Assembly: GCA_016704485.1 (NCBI GenBank)
Contig: JADJAA010000003.1
Location: 124,001-188,000, forward strand
Direction of reading: 5' to 3'
Source of the DNA: Flavobacteriales bacterium
GTDB lineage: Bacteria > Bacteroidota > Bacteroidia > Flavobacteriales_F > PHOS-HE28
DNA length: 64,000 nt
Shown piece after piece: positions 33,207 to 40,969 of the stretch. Below the pieces are notes generated by a model, which was given only the letters and a program-made list of their open reading frames with translations, was not told the origin of the DNA and did not search any database. Both the position numbers and the translations under genes were made by a program. Numbering within the stretch: the stretch's first letter is position 1; every line of letters begins with the position of its first letter.

Positions 33207-34538
33207 ATGACCGGACCTTTCCGCCTGCTCATAATCGATGACGAGCCACAACTACGGAATATGCTCCGGCGTGTTTTCGAAGGCGAGGGCTATGCCGTTA
33301 CAACTGCTGAGACCGGTGCTATCGGCCTTTTACGGATGAAGGAAACACCCTTTCCCGTCGTGCTATGCGACGTGAAATTGCCGGATGCCAACGGCGTAGA
33401 ATTGACGAGTGCACTTCGCTCGATCGCACCATCCGCAGAAGTCATCGTAATGACCGCCTTCGGCTCGATCCCCGATGCAGTTCAGGCCATGCGGAACGGC
33501 GCATTCCAATACTTGGTGAAAGGGGATGACAACGCGAAGTTGCTTCCCACGGTCAGCGCCGCGCTCCAACAAGCGAACAGCCGGGATATCGTTCCGCTTG
33601 AAGTCTCCTCGGATCCGTTCGCGGGTGTGATCGGTCGTTCGTCCGCCATACAACAGACCATCGCGCTTGCCCGGAAAGTGGCGCCAACGGAAGCCACTGT
33701 GCTATTGACCGGGACCACCGGCGTAGGGAAAGAAGTATTTGCGAATGCCATCCATGCAGCCAGCGCACGCGCGGGACACGTAATGCTAGCCGTGAACTGC
33801 AGCGCACTCAGTGGCGAGCTTTTGGAAAGTGAGCTTTTCGGCCATGTGGCAGGTGCATTCACCGGAGCGGGAAAAGACAAAAAGGGATTGATCGAAGCTG
33901 CTAAAGGAGGCACGCTTTTCCTGGATGAGATCGGGGAAATGCCTTTGGCGCTACAGGCCAAAATTCTGCGCGTACTCGAGACGGGCGATTACATCCGCGT
34001 AGGGGACACAGTTCCTCGAAAAGCCGATGTTCGCTTTTTAGCTGCTACGCACCGAGACCTCGCATTCGATAGTACCAATGGTCGCTTCCGCGAAGACCTC
34101 TATTACCGGCTGGCCGCGTTCGTCATCCGCATACCCGGCCTAGCGGAAAGACCTACGGACATCGAATTGCTTGCAAAGTTCTTTTTGCAGCGCTTCGCCA
34201 CCAAGCTCCGAAAACCGATCACAGGTATCGACAGCGCTACCTTGGAATTATTGTCCGCGCATGCATGGCCGGGCCAAGTGCGCGAACTGCGGAACGTGAT
34301 CGAACGTGCATGCATCCTCTGCGACGCGCCGCTCTTGGATGCGCCCTCCTTGCCGCTTGAATTACAGCGGCCCCGCAGCAACTCGTCCACCTCTCCGGTC
34401 TACGATCTTGAGCATGTGGAACGCGAACACATCCGTCGCGTGCTGCAACACACCGGTGGCAACAAAACGTTGGCTGCAGCTTTGCTGGGGATCGGTATCA
34501 CCACGCTTTATGCGAAATTGAAGAAGTGGGAAGGATAA
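33207..34538 (+). CDS. Sigma54-dependent response regulator of the kdp locus
   Basis: 443 residues, NtrC-like. The receiver is LLIIDDEPQLRNML with Asp55 in VLCDVKLPDANG. The AAA+ domain has Walker A LTGTTGVGKE, the sigma54-contact loop GAFTGAG, Walker B GGTLFLDEIGEM and the arginine region FREDLYYRLAAF. The C-terminal Fis-type helix-turn-helix is NKTLAAALLGIGITTLYAKLKKW. A longer frame opens at 33102 inside the kinase gene; ATG 33207 starts the receiver. It takes the place of the OmpR-type KdpE, so kdp transcription should depend on RNA polymerase with sigma54 here. Confidence 0.92.
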   Translation: MTGPFRLLIIDDEPQLRNMLRRVFEGEGYAVTTAETGAIGLLRMKETPFPVVLCDVKLPDANGVELTSALRSIAPSAEVIVMTAFGSIPDAVQAMRNGAFQYLVKGDDNAKLLPTVSAALQQANSRDIVPLEVSSDPFAGVIGRSSAIQQTIALARKVAPTEATVLLTGTTGVGKEVFANAIHAASARAGHVMLAVNCSALSGELLESELFGHVAGAFTGAGKDKKGLIEAAKGGTLFLDEIGEMPLALQAKILRVLETGDYIRVGDTVPRKADVRFLAATHRDLAFDSTNGRFREDLYYRLAAFVIRIPGLAERPTDIELLAKFFLQRFATKLRKPITGIDSATLELLSAHAWPGQVRELRNVIERACILCDAPLLDAPSLPLELQRPRSNSSTSPVYDLEHVEREHIRRVLQHTGGNKTLAAALLGIGITTLYAKLKKWEG

Positions 34539-34579
34539 CGTACAATTCAACCTAGCCAGCTCAGGCTCGTCCTTCTGGA

Positions 34580-34605
34580 GTTCAGGTCAATTATGATTAC
34601 TGAAC
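34580..34605. terminator. Weak hairpin between convergent genes
   Basis: GTTCAG at 34580 pairs with CTGAAC at 34600 around a 14-base spacer, between the ends of the kdp operon and the T9SS gene. There is no clear T-run immediately after it. Confidence 0.3.
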
Positions 34606-34612
34606 AACAGGA

Positions 34613-35539
34613 TCAGTTTTTGACGAACCGCTTCAATACAGCTCCGCGTGCGGTTATCACCTTCGCTGTGTAAATGCCTTCGCCCAGATCAGAAATATCT
34701 ATTTCCATTTTCTCCTGGATCAGCGACTGTTGACGAACGAGTCGACCTTCCATGGTGTAGAGTTCTACCGCGCTACTTGACACCCCTTGTTCAGTCTCGA
34801 TCGTGAGCTGATCTTCCACCGGATTTGGATAAAGAACCACTGCATCGTTTTCCTCATTTTCCTCTATGCCAACGCTACAGTTATGCGTAACGGACGGAAA
34901 ATTCAGATAGTCAATTATATAAAATTGTCCCTGATAATGCTCCTCAAGTAAAAGGGTTGGATAATAAGTTCCTGTAGGTGGCGTATCGGTCCATGGGGAA
35001 TATAGATCTATGGTGGCATACTGCTGCCCCGGAGAAAGAACGCTGGCAAACATATAGGTAAAGATGGCCCATCCCGATATTGAACCTCCCAAATATCCGG
35101 TTGTAGAGTAAAACAACCTCATTCTCATCGAACCGCTAGTGTATTCGATGTCATTATTGTATACAGTGCCTCCAATGAGGTTCGTTTCTTGCCCATTACA
35201 ATAAGCTGTAAACGACCAAGTTCCGTTCAAAATGACATCGGTTAACGTGACGTCACCTTGTGGCTCTGTACCACTTGGACCCGTAGCGTTCATCAAAACA
35301 GGATCGTGGCTGGGATCCGTTCCTCCTAACAAAGCTCCGCGATGGAACCTTGCACCTGAGTACTTCGGCCCCATGGGAACAGCGGTCTGCACGGCACCTT
35401 CCCCTCCGAGAGAAGCTTGTACACCAGCACTACTGCCGACATCATTCGAAAATTCGAAACCTTTGTCAATAACTTGACCAATGGACGAAACACTGGTGGT
35501 TATATAAAGCAATCCTGAAAGAAGTCCTGTTGATCTCAT
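34613..35539 (-). CDS. T9SS type A sorting-domain secreted protein, unknown function
   Basis: 308 residues with N-terminal signal peptide (LLSGLLYITTSVSSIGQ). The middle is beta-rich with no recognised domain: GTWSFTAYCNGQETNLIGGT, RLFYSTTGYLGGSISGWAIF, QQYATIDLYSPWTDTPPTGTYY. This layout recalls small secreted proteins with a DUF-type beta-sandwich. The C terminus VVLYPNPVEDQLTIETEQG, LYTMEGRLVRQQS and LGEGIYTAKVITARG is a clear T9SS type A domain. It is a single gene, convergent with the kdp operon. Confidence 0.8.
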   Translation of the reverse strand: MRSTGLLSGLLYITTSVSSIGQVIDKGFEFSNDVGSSAGVQASLGGEGAVQTAVPMGPKYSGARFHRGALLGGTDPSHDPVLMNATGPSGTEPQGDVTLTDVILNGTWSFTAYCNGQETNLIGGTVYNNDIEYTSGSMRMRLFYSTTGYLGGSISGWAIFTYMFASVLSPGQQYATIDLYSPWTDTPPTGTYYPTLLLEEHYQGQFYIIDYLNFPSVTHNCSVGIEENEENDAVVLYPNPVEDQLTIETEQGVSSSAVELYTMEGRLVRQQSLIQEKMEIDISDLGEGIYTAKVITARGAVLKRFVKN

Positions 35540-35613
35540 TGGAAGTTGGTTTTATCGAGGTGGATGGATTCTTATTGAAGACGCAAATCAACATCGTATA
35601 TCAAAAGAATCAT

Positions 35614-35631
35614 ATACCGGTAAACCGGTAT
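35614..35631. promoter_or_regulatory. Palindrome ATACCGG-TAAA-CCGGTAT upstream of the T9SS gene
   Basis: Seven-base arms around a four-base loop lie 75 bases upstream of the 34613-35539 gene. On the minus strand TTCTTTTG (35602-35609) resembles a -7 element, which would place the palindrome over the -35 region as an operator. On the plus strand TTTTT follows, so a terminator is an alternative reading. Confidence 0.35.
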
Positions 35632-35784
35632 TTTTACGAGGGGGCCGTCCGTTTGTGATCCGCGTCCGTTAAGCTCCTAGTGACTCAAGTCGGTAGCTGG
35701 TAATGGGCCTTGGATGAAAGACTCCGTTAGATCACACCCGGAGTTGCGTGCGGTGTTTAGCATCGCGATCAACAGATCACTGCC

Positions 35785-35890
35785 GCATTATCCGCTGATA
35801 CTGTGCACCAACTTCAAAACCAGCTTTACTCAGCATTGCTATCACATATTCCTGCGATTCTGCGCACCAACTTCGAACATCGCTTTAGTC
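35785..35890 (-). repeat. Two degenerate copies of the icmF 3'-end sequence
   Basis: Two successive minus-strand copies are recognisable. One encodes FEVGAQNRRNM (about 35835-35890) and one FEVGAQYQRIM (about 35785-35835). Both match the icmF end TEAMFEVGGQYRRNM. They lie just after the small membrane-protein gene. Confidence 0.6.
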
Positions 35891-36107
35891 AGCGGTTCAT
35901 TTTGCTGCGTACAATCAACACCATGTTCCGCATTGGAATCCCCATGCAGAACAAAATGACCGCGATAAATAGCCAATTCTCCCATTCATTCCAGCGAAAT
36001 CGGAAGGTCCCGTGTACGCCTGAACTATACATCAACCACATCCTACAGGCTGCAATTCCAATCACCATAAGTGTAAAGTAGATCAGATTCATCAATGGTC
36101 CTCGCAT
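35889..36107 (-). CDS. Small two-helix membrane protein, copy B
   Basis: 72 residues with two predicted membrane helices (LIYFTLMVIGIAACRMWLMY and NWLFIAVILFCMGIPMRNMV) joined by the conserved linker GVHGTFRFRWNEWE. It is a close paralogue of the 40742-40963 product (about 65-70% identical by eye), and the surrounding DNA is duplicated too. Function unknown. The coding sense is conserved between the copies, which supports a real gene. Confidence 0.6.
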   Translation of the reverse strand: MRGPLMNLIYFTLMVIGIAACRMWLMYSSGVHGTFRFRWNEWENWLFIAVILFCMGIPMRNMVLIVRSKMNR

Positions 36108-36111
36108 CAGT

Positions 36112-36200
36112 TAACACCTATTCCGCCGATACTTCGCTACGACCACCAACATCGCCTCCGTCAACTGCCCGGGCGAACAATATTTCGTCGCCTCCATCAA
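36112..36200 (-). repeat. Copy of the icmF 3'-end sequence upstream of membrane-protein copy B
   Basis: The minus strand encodes LMEATKYCSPGQLTEAM followed by KYRRNR, matching the icmF end LMEATKYCSLGQLTEAMFEV and QYRRNM. Its position relative to the small membrane gene is the same as that of icmF itself to copy A. Confidence 0.75.
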
Positions 36201-36288
36201 CTGTTTCTGAACAAAGCACTTCCTTCGCTCTAAATATACTGAAGATCTAGCAGTGTGTATTGTCATTCCTAATGGATCAACCCGAATT

Positions 36289-36471
36289 TCAAGCTTTCAC
36301 CTTCTGAACCTTTCTCGCTCTTGAAGCCCGTTTCGCAGCAACACGCTTCGGAAATTTCGGCAACTGCCCTTGGTAAAGCGTTTCAAAACGGAAACACATT
36401 TCCCAGTCATCCCAAAAGACATCTACGTTCTTGTGCAGTTTGAACTCACGGAAGCGAGTAATAACTCCCAC
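36289..36471 (-). CDS. Short basic ORF downstream of rhuM, uncertain
   Basis: About 60 residues from a GTG. FREFKLHKNVDVFWDDWEMC and FRFETLYQGQLPKFPKRV read like protein, followed by a Lys/Arg/Ala tail (AAKRASRARKVQKVKA). The frame extends upstream into the rhuM 3' end without an ATG. It could be a gene remnant or a small nucleic-acid-binding protein; no family is recognised. Confidence 0.3.
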   Translation of the reverse strand: MGVITRFREFKLHKNVDVFWDDWEMCFRFETLYQGQLPKFPKRVAAKRASRARKVQKVKA

Positions 36472-36497
36472 CCTACTTACGCTCGCTCTAACCAGTA

Positions 36498-37475
36498 CTA
36501 CTTGCTCTTGAACCTTTTTAGAGCTTTATCCAATTCATCGGGTTTACTTTCATCCAAAGCTTTGCTAAACTTCTCGAATTCAGCCTGTGCAAATACTTCT
36601 GCTTCTTCATGGCTAACCTTACCACCATGCAACAAGATCTCGCGTTCATTTAAGGTTAAAAAATCATGCAACTTCTTTTTCCAATCCGCCATGTGCATGG
36701 GTTTCCGCTGTACAGCTTGTAGTTCAGCGAATTCCAAGTATTGGTTAACGATCCGATTTAAATGATCGAGTTCTTCAGACCCTAAATAATTTTTCGCAAC
36801 GACCACATCTTGCTTCCGGATTTCTGTTGTGGGCCAGTTGGTCAAACCCATATTCAGCTTGGAGGCATCCGCTCTTTGCATTACCACTTCTGCAGCAGTA
36901 TGCCCGTGAATGGCCCAATGAAATTTGTTCTGGACACTTGAGAAAAAATCCCGAGAGGCCTCAACCGTACCATTATAATCAATACTTGTAGCGTATATGT
37001 CGCAGACCTTTCGGTAGAATAATTTCTCGCTGGTGCGAATGTCCCGGATCCGACTCAGCAGCTCGTCGAAGTAGCCGTCACGCGCCTGCTTCAACCGGGC
37101 ATCATCCAATACGAACCCCTTAATAATGTATTCTTTGAGCCGCTCGCTTGCCCATCTTCTGAAGTGTACGCCCACATGACTGTTAACGCGGTAACCAACC
37201 GATATGATCATGTCCAGGTTGTAGTGTTCTACCAACCTTTTCACATTCCGCCGGCCTTCCCGCGCAACTGTAAAGAAATCCTTTACAGTTCCCTCAGCGT
37301 CCAATTCGCCATCAGCAACTATGTTCTTTATGTGTTGCCCTACATTCTGCTTGGTGGTCTGGAACAGATCGGCTAGCTGGTTCTGGTTTAGCCATACGGT
37401 CTCTTCCTCCATACGAACGCTCACCTGCGTAAAACCATCCTTGCCCTGATAGATCAATAACTCACCTTTGCTCAT
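36498..37475 (-). CDS. RhuM-family protein
   Basis: 325 residues. Signature segments are ELLIYQGKDGFTQVSVRMEEETVWLNQNQLADLFQTTKQNV, NLDMIISVGYRVNSHVGVHFRRWASERLKEYIIKGFVLDD and YATSIDYNGTVEASRDFFSSVQNKFHWAIHGHTAAEVVMQRADA, all typical of the RhuM (PF13310-type) family. Its N-terminal part resembles phage antirepressor DNA-binding regions. The biochemical role is not established; family members often sit in genomic islands and near restriction or toxin genes. MSKGELL at 37475 was chosen over an ATG two codons upstream. The surroundings are rich in broken genes and repeats, in line with an island. Confidence 0.85.
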   Translation of the reverse strand: MSKGELLIYQGKDGFTQVSVRMEEETVWLNQNQLADLFQTTKQNVGQHIKNIVADGELDAEGTVKDFFTVAREGRRNVKRLVEHYNLDMIISVGYRVNSHVGVHFRRWASERLKEYIIKGFVLDDARLKQARDGYFDELLSRIRDIRTSEKLFYRKVCDIYATSIDYNGTVEASRDFFSSVQNKFHWAIHGHTAAEVVMQRADASKLNMGLTNWPTTEIRKQDVVVAKNYLGSEELDHLNRIVNQYLEFAELQAVQRKPMHMADWKKKLHDFLTLNEREILLHGGKVSHEEAEVFAQAEFEKFSKALDESKPDELDKALKRFKSK

Positions 37476-37623
37476 GGTCATTACCCGACTAGTTTTCTGT
37501 CAACCGGGACTTGGACAAGATAGTGAAGTTGAACGCATTTTCGCTACTTGTAAGCTTTAACCCAAACCCAAATTTGTCGATCTTGGAATGCGTGGACGAA
37601 ACGCTAGTAGAAGTTGGTGTGCT

Positions 37624-37697
37624 TCGCGTGACGGATTGCAGCGGAAAGCCCGCAAGCGAGGAGGAACGACGAGTGCTGACTTGTAGCGGAAAGCTGA
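37624..37697. repeat. REP-like intergenic repeat
   Basis: GACGGATTGCAGCGGAAAGC and, about 40 bases on, GACTTGTAGCGGAAAGC form two related half-units around CCCGCAAGCGAGGAGG. I recognise this ATTGCAGCGGAAAGCCCGC type as a common intergenic repeat of flavobacterial genomes (from memory, not searched). It cuts into the small DUF2442-like frame next to it. Confidence 0.5.
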
Positions 37698-37750
37698 AAA
37701 TCACCACGGTATTCGGCTTTCTTGATGTGGATGTTTTCGGGAATGTTCAT
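37690..37750 (-). pseudogene. 5' stub of a DUF2442-like gene
   Basis: The frame MNIPENIHIKKAEYRGDFQL matches the start of DUF2442-type proteins (xxIxIxxAEYxGDYxLxLxF). It then loses similarity exactly where the REP-like repeat begins. Such small proteins often pair with a DUF4160 partner in toxin-antitoxin-like loci; none is seen here. Confidence 0.45.
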
Positions 37751-37751
37751 T

Positions 37752-38051
37752 TTACACGACGGGTAATACGCAGTGATTTGAGAGGCTTTGTGCAGCACCT
37801 TCAACAGCTTGGTGATTATTCGATGCTTTGAACGTAGCAGCTACGGGATCCATGCCGTTCGGACGGGCTTCCATGGTGCAGCTATGATCTTTGGGTCCGG
37901 TCTTGTCGGCGTTCATGTCCTGTAAGTGTACCTCCACACGCTTAATGCGGTGAGCATAGTTGCTCAAGGTCTTCTCCACAACAGCGCGTACATGTTCGGC
38001 ACAAGCCTCGGTGCCTTCAATATTCTTGTCGGTATTGATCTGTATTTGCTT
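37752..38051 (-). pseudogene. Degenerate second HPF/RaiA gene
   Basis: The frame is nearly identical in protein sequence to the intact HPF at 19330 from QIQINTDKNIEG through NNHQAVEGAAQSLSN. The start codon position reads AAG instead of ATG, the -7 element is TACCTTGA instead of TACCTTTA, and after SLSN the sequence diverges to HCVLPVV and a stop, losing the last 27 residues. An upstream TTG could in principle start it. Most likely dead. Confidence 0.75.
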
Positions 38052-38262
38052 GTGGTCAAGGTACGGATTAAAACGTTTTCCCGACCACAATACAACTATT
38101 CAACTATGGCAATTTCGGTTCCAATTGCACGACGATCCAACCGAGTGAGATTCTGACCATTGAAAAAAAACGGATGTCACGGAAAGTCTGCTACCACACC
38201 ATCAACGGATCATATCCGTGATCAAAGACATCCAAAACGTGGACCTTCACTTCTTCTTCCGT

Positions 38263-38523
38263 TCAGCAGTCGATCAGGAAGTTGTCAATGGAAAAAACCT
38301 TTACTTCTTCGTCTACATCGGCCTTTAGCGAATCCACAGCACGCTTGGCTTTCAACAACGCGTGTTTCGAACCGCTGCTAAGGATTTCCGAAGTGCTTGC
38401 AACCAAAAAGTGTTCTTCTTCATTGGCAACTAGTTCTGTTGGTTCATTGCGAAGCGGTAGCGTGGCCATGAATACAAAGTTGCAGGCTTTAGCGTCAGGA
38501 TCTTTAATTGAGGCTGAGGCCAT
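38263..38523 (-). CDS. Hypothetical small protein
   Basis: 86 residues from ATG 38523 (MASASIKDPDAKACNFVFMA). The frame extends upstream to a TTG at 38574 with plausible residues (VEFRLVVAEEFVNLKH). It is acidic, with no signal peptide or membrane helix. LKAKRAVDSLKADVDEEVKV near the end is helical. No family is recognised. Amino-acid composition is more protein-like than in the overlapping plus-strand frame, which is Ser-rich and looks like a shadow. Confidence 0.4.
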   Translation of the reverse strand: MASASIKDPDAKACNFVFMATLPLRNEPTELVANEEEHFLVASTSEILSSGSKHALLKAKRAVDSLKADVDEEVKVFSIDNFLIDC

Positions 38524-38625
38524 ATGTTTTAAATTAACAAATTCCTCCGCTACAACCAAACGAAACTCAACCAAAGGATCAGTGACCTTTAAGCAACCAT
38601 GCGGATCGTCTTTCGTCTACTCATT

Positions 38626-40587
38626 ATGCGCACATTCATACTTTTCATTACGTTGGTGGTATCGTGCATACCAACACTTACGGCTCAGCCTTGGATCCGG
38701 TCATACAACACCTCTTGGAACCCACCTCGAGTGGAACAACTCGGGAATGGGGATGCCTTGTTCCATGAAGAGCGTGGAAGCGGCATTATGCGTACCACGC
38801 CCAGTGGAACTATCGTGTGGCACCGGAGTTATGGTGTGGCGATCCAAAAAGTTGCCGAACAGGCCTCCGGTGCGCTAGTGGCCCTCTGTGTGGTTCCCGA
38901 TGAGGTGCTGTCCGGCGTGAGCCATCCGGCTATCTTATACCTCGATGCCCAAGGTCAACCCACGGCGCCGCTAACAGTGATCGGGGTTGATGTACAGGTC
39001 TACCATTGGTTCGATCTGGCCTTGGCCCCGAACGGCAACATCATCGTGAGCACGCACAGCAATGGTGGAAATGGATCTGTGCATGCGTTCAATGCTAGCG
39101 GGGTACACCTCTGGTCAAGGAATGGCAATGGGCGTACTCCCTCACGCATGGTGTGTAGCAGCGATGGATCGATCTACGCTGTCTATGGGCCGCTCTTGAT
39201 GAAATGGAGCGCCAATGGCGACCTGATCTGGCGGAAGACCATATCCATACCCGCTGGTTCGCTCGTGTTGTGGGAGATCCTTATCACGGCAGACATTCCG
39301 GTCGTGCTTGCCCTCTATGGTGTACCCGGCCAACCCACACGCCCCGCGCTTGTCATGTTCCATAGCGATGGAGCGGTAAGCAATGCGGTCACATGGGCAT
39401 TACCGCAGTTCGAACATAGCCTATCCTATACTGGCTTCGCCGCCACACAGGATGGTGGTATCGCCATTGCAGCCAGCTTCACCAGCAACACACCTGTGGT
39501 GCAACGGGGAGCCATCATCACCACATACGTTGATCCGCTGCTCGCCAACACACGTTGCGAAGAAGTGGATCTTGGCTACACTACTTTGCATGATGTAGCA
39601 TTGGCCAGCAACGGTGGTTTATACGTTGTCGGATACTCGCCAAGCAACGGAACGCCAGGTGGCACCATGCTGATGCGGACCGATAACAACTGGCGGCTGG
39701 GGGACTGTGCCTCCTCCACCTCTTCGCTCAACGTTCTGCTGGCACCCACGGCCACTGCTTCCACCGGTCAACTTCCGATCGCGCTAAGCACTGTAATGAC
39801 CACCCGCGCCGTAATGACCACCGTGGAAGCTCAAGCAGTATATCCCGTGTGCGGCGCAGGCGACCGAAGCGCCGTGCGCCTGCGTGTGCTGCTTGGCGGT
39901 GCGTACAACGGTACGACCGGACTGATGCGCGATGACCTGCGTACGAACGCTATGGTGCCACTTACCGAACCTTACACCGCATTGGGTTACAACCACATCG
40001 GTGTACCCGGCGGGCTTACCACGCAATCACGGTTGGACGTCATCGGATCACAAGCAGTGGTGGATTGGGTGTTCGTGGAACTGCTCGATCCCAACGGCAA
40101 TGTAGCATCCACACGCACAGCTTTACTGCGACGCAATGGCACGGTGACCATGCCGCATGGCAGTGCCACCATCGTTTTCCATGTTCCCGCGGGCACCTAC
40201 TACGTGCGTATTCGGCACCGCAACCATTTGAAGGTGGTAAGCGCGATACCGCTCGCGCTGGGCACCAACCCACTTCTGGACCTTACCACCGCACCCACCT
40301 TTGGCACCGATGCACAACAGGTCCTTGGCGGTGTGGCCATGCTGTGGCCGGGCGACGTTATTGCCGATGACATGGTGCGCTACACCGGCCAGAGCAACGA
40401 CCGTGACCTCATCCTACAAGCGATCGGAGGAACCGTCCCCACAAATTCGGTCACCATGTATGCTGGTACAGATGTGAACTTGGATGGTTGGATCCGCTAT
40501 ACCGGTCAGGACAACGATCGTGACATTATCCTACAGACCATCGGAGGTGTTGTACCAACGAACACACGGCATGCACAATCTCCTTGA
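38626..40587 (+). CDS. Secreted beta-propeller protein with the shared C-terminal module
   Basis: 653 residues. The signal peptide is MRTFILFITLVVSCIPTLTAQ (an ATG at 38599 is also in frame). Residues about 25-410 look like a delta-60/PQQ-like propeller that tracks values over repeated blades (GSGIMRTTPSGTIVWHRSYG, LALAPNGNIIVSTHSNGGNG, TQDGGIAIAASFTSN). From about residue 435 is the module shared with the kelch and LRR proteins: VLLGGAYNGTTGLMRDDLRT, VPLTEPYTALGYNH, VVDWVFVELLD, YYVRIRHRNHL, AMLWPGDVIADDMVRYTGQ, NDRDLILQAIGG, DVNLDGWIRYTGQDNDRD, with end PTNTRHAQSP. There is no T9SS type A domain. Confidence 0.82.
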   Translation: MRTFILFITLVVSCIPTLTAQPWIRSYNTSWNPPRVEQLGNGDALFHEERGSGIMRTTPSGTIVWHRSYGVAIQKVAEQASGALVALCVVPDEVLSGVSHPAILYLDAQGQPTAPLTVIGVDVQVYHWFDLALAPNGNIIVSTHSNGGNGSVHAFNASGVHLWSRNGNGRTPSRMVCSSDGSIYAVYGPLLMKWSANGDLIWRKTISIPAGSLVLWEILITADIPVVLALYGVPGQPTRPALVMFHSDGAVSNAVTWALPQFEHSLSYTGFAATQDGGIAIAASFTSNTPVVQRGAIITTYVDPLLANTRCEEVDLGYTTLHDVALASNGGLYVVGYSPSNGTPGGTMLMRTDNNWRLGDCASSTSSLNVLLAPTATASTGQLPIALSTVMTTRAVMTTVEAQAVYPVCGAGDRSAVRLRVLLGGAYNGTTGLMRDDLRTNAMVPLTEPYTALGYNHIGVPGGLTTQSRLDVIGSQAVVDWVFVELLDPNGNVASTRTALLRRNGTVTMPHGSATIVFHVPAGTYYVRIRHRNHLKVVSAIPLALGTNPLLDLTTAPTFGTDAQQVLGGVAMLWPGDVIADDMVRYTGQSNDRDLILQAIGGTVPTNSVTMYAGTDVNLDGWIRYTGQDNDRDIILQTIGGVVPTNTRHAQSP

Positions 40588-40639
40588 TCTCGGATCTCAT
40601 TGATTCTTCATGCGCTTTTACTTATGCCAGGATAGTGCC

Positions 40640-40735
40640 CATCTACATTCCGCCGATACTGCCCACCAACCTCAAACATAGCCTCAGTCAACTGCATAAG
40701 CGAACAGTACTTCGTAGCCTCTATCGATTCGTGCT
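40640..40735 (-). repeat. Copy of the icmF 3'-end sequence downstream of membrane-protein copy A
   Basis: The minus strand encodes IEATKYCSLMQLTEAMFEV and GGQYRRNVDG, almost identical to the icmF C terminus that lies 330 bases upstream. The two copies flank the small membrane-protein gene. Confidence 0.75.
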
Positions 40736-40741
40736 TCGCTA

Positions 40742-40963
40742 TCATTCGTTGTTCTTCTTGATGCGCAATATCAACACCACGTTTCGCAATGGAAGACCGA
40801 AGCAGAACAGAATGACCGAGATAAGCAGCCAGTTCTCCCATTCTCCCCAGCGAACTCGGAAGGTGCCATGGACGCCTGCGCAGTACATCAGCCACACCCA
40901 AAAAGTGATAAGTCCGATTACCACAAGGGTGAAGTAGATCAGGTACATCAAAGGTCCACGCAT
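40742..40963 (-). CDS. Small two-helix membrane protein, copy A
   Basis: 73 residues: LIYFTLVVIGLITFWVWLMY, linker AGVHGTFRVRWGEWE, then NWLLISVILFCFGLPLRNVV and a short basic tail (LRIKKNNE). Two membrane helices are predicted. It begins 6 bases after the icmF stop and is probably co-transcribed with it. Function unknown. A paralogue is at 35889-36107. Confidence 0.65.
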   Translation of the reverse strand: MRGPLMYLIYFTLVVIGLITFWVWLMYCAGVHGTFRVRWGEWENWLLISVILFCFGLPLRNVVLILRIKKNNE

Positions 40964-40969
40964 CAGTGA

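Noticed and set aside
37511..37831. Plus-strand 106-codon frame
   Set aside because: It runs through the REP-like repeat and antisense to the DUF2442 stub and the HPF pseudogene; no motif.
38282..38878. Plus-strand 198-codon frame overlapping the start of the 38626 gene
   Set aside because: Its first half is Ser-rich antisense of the more protein-like minus-strand ORF, and its second half is an out-of-frame shadow of the propeller gene.
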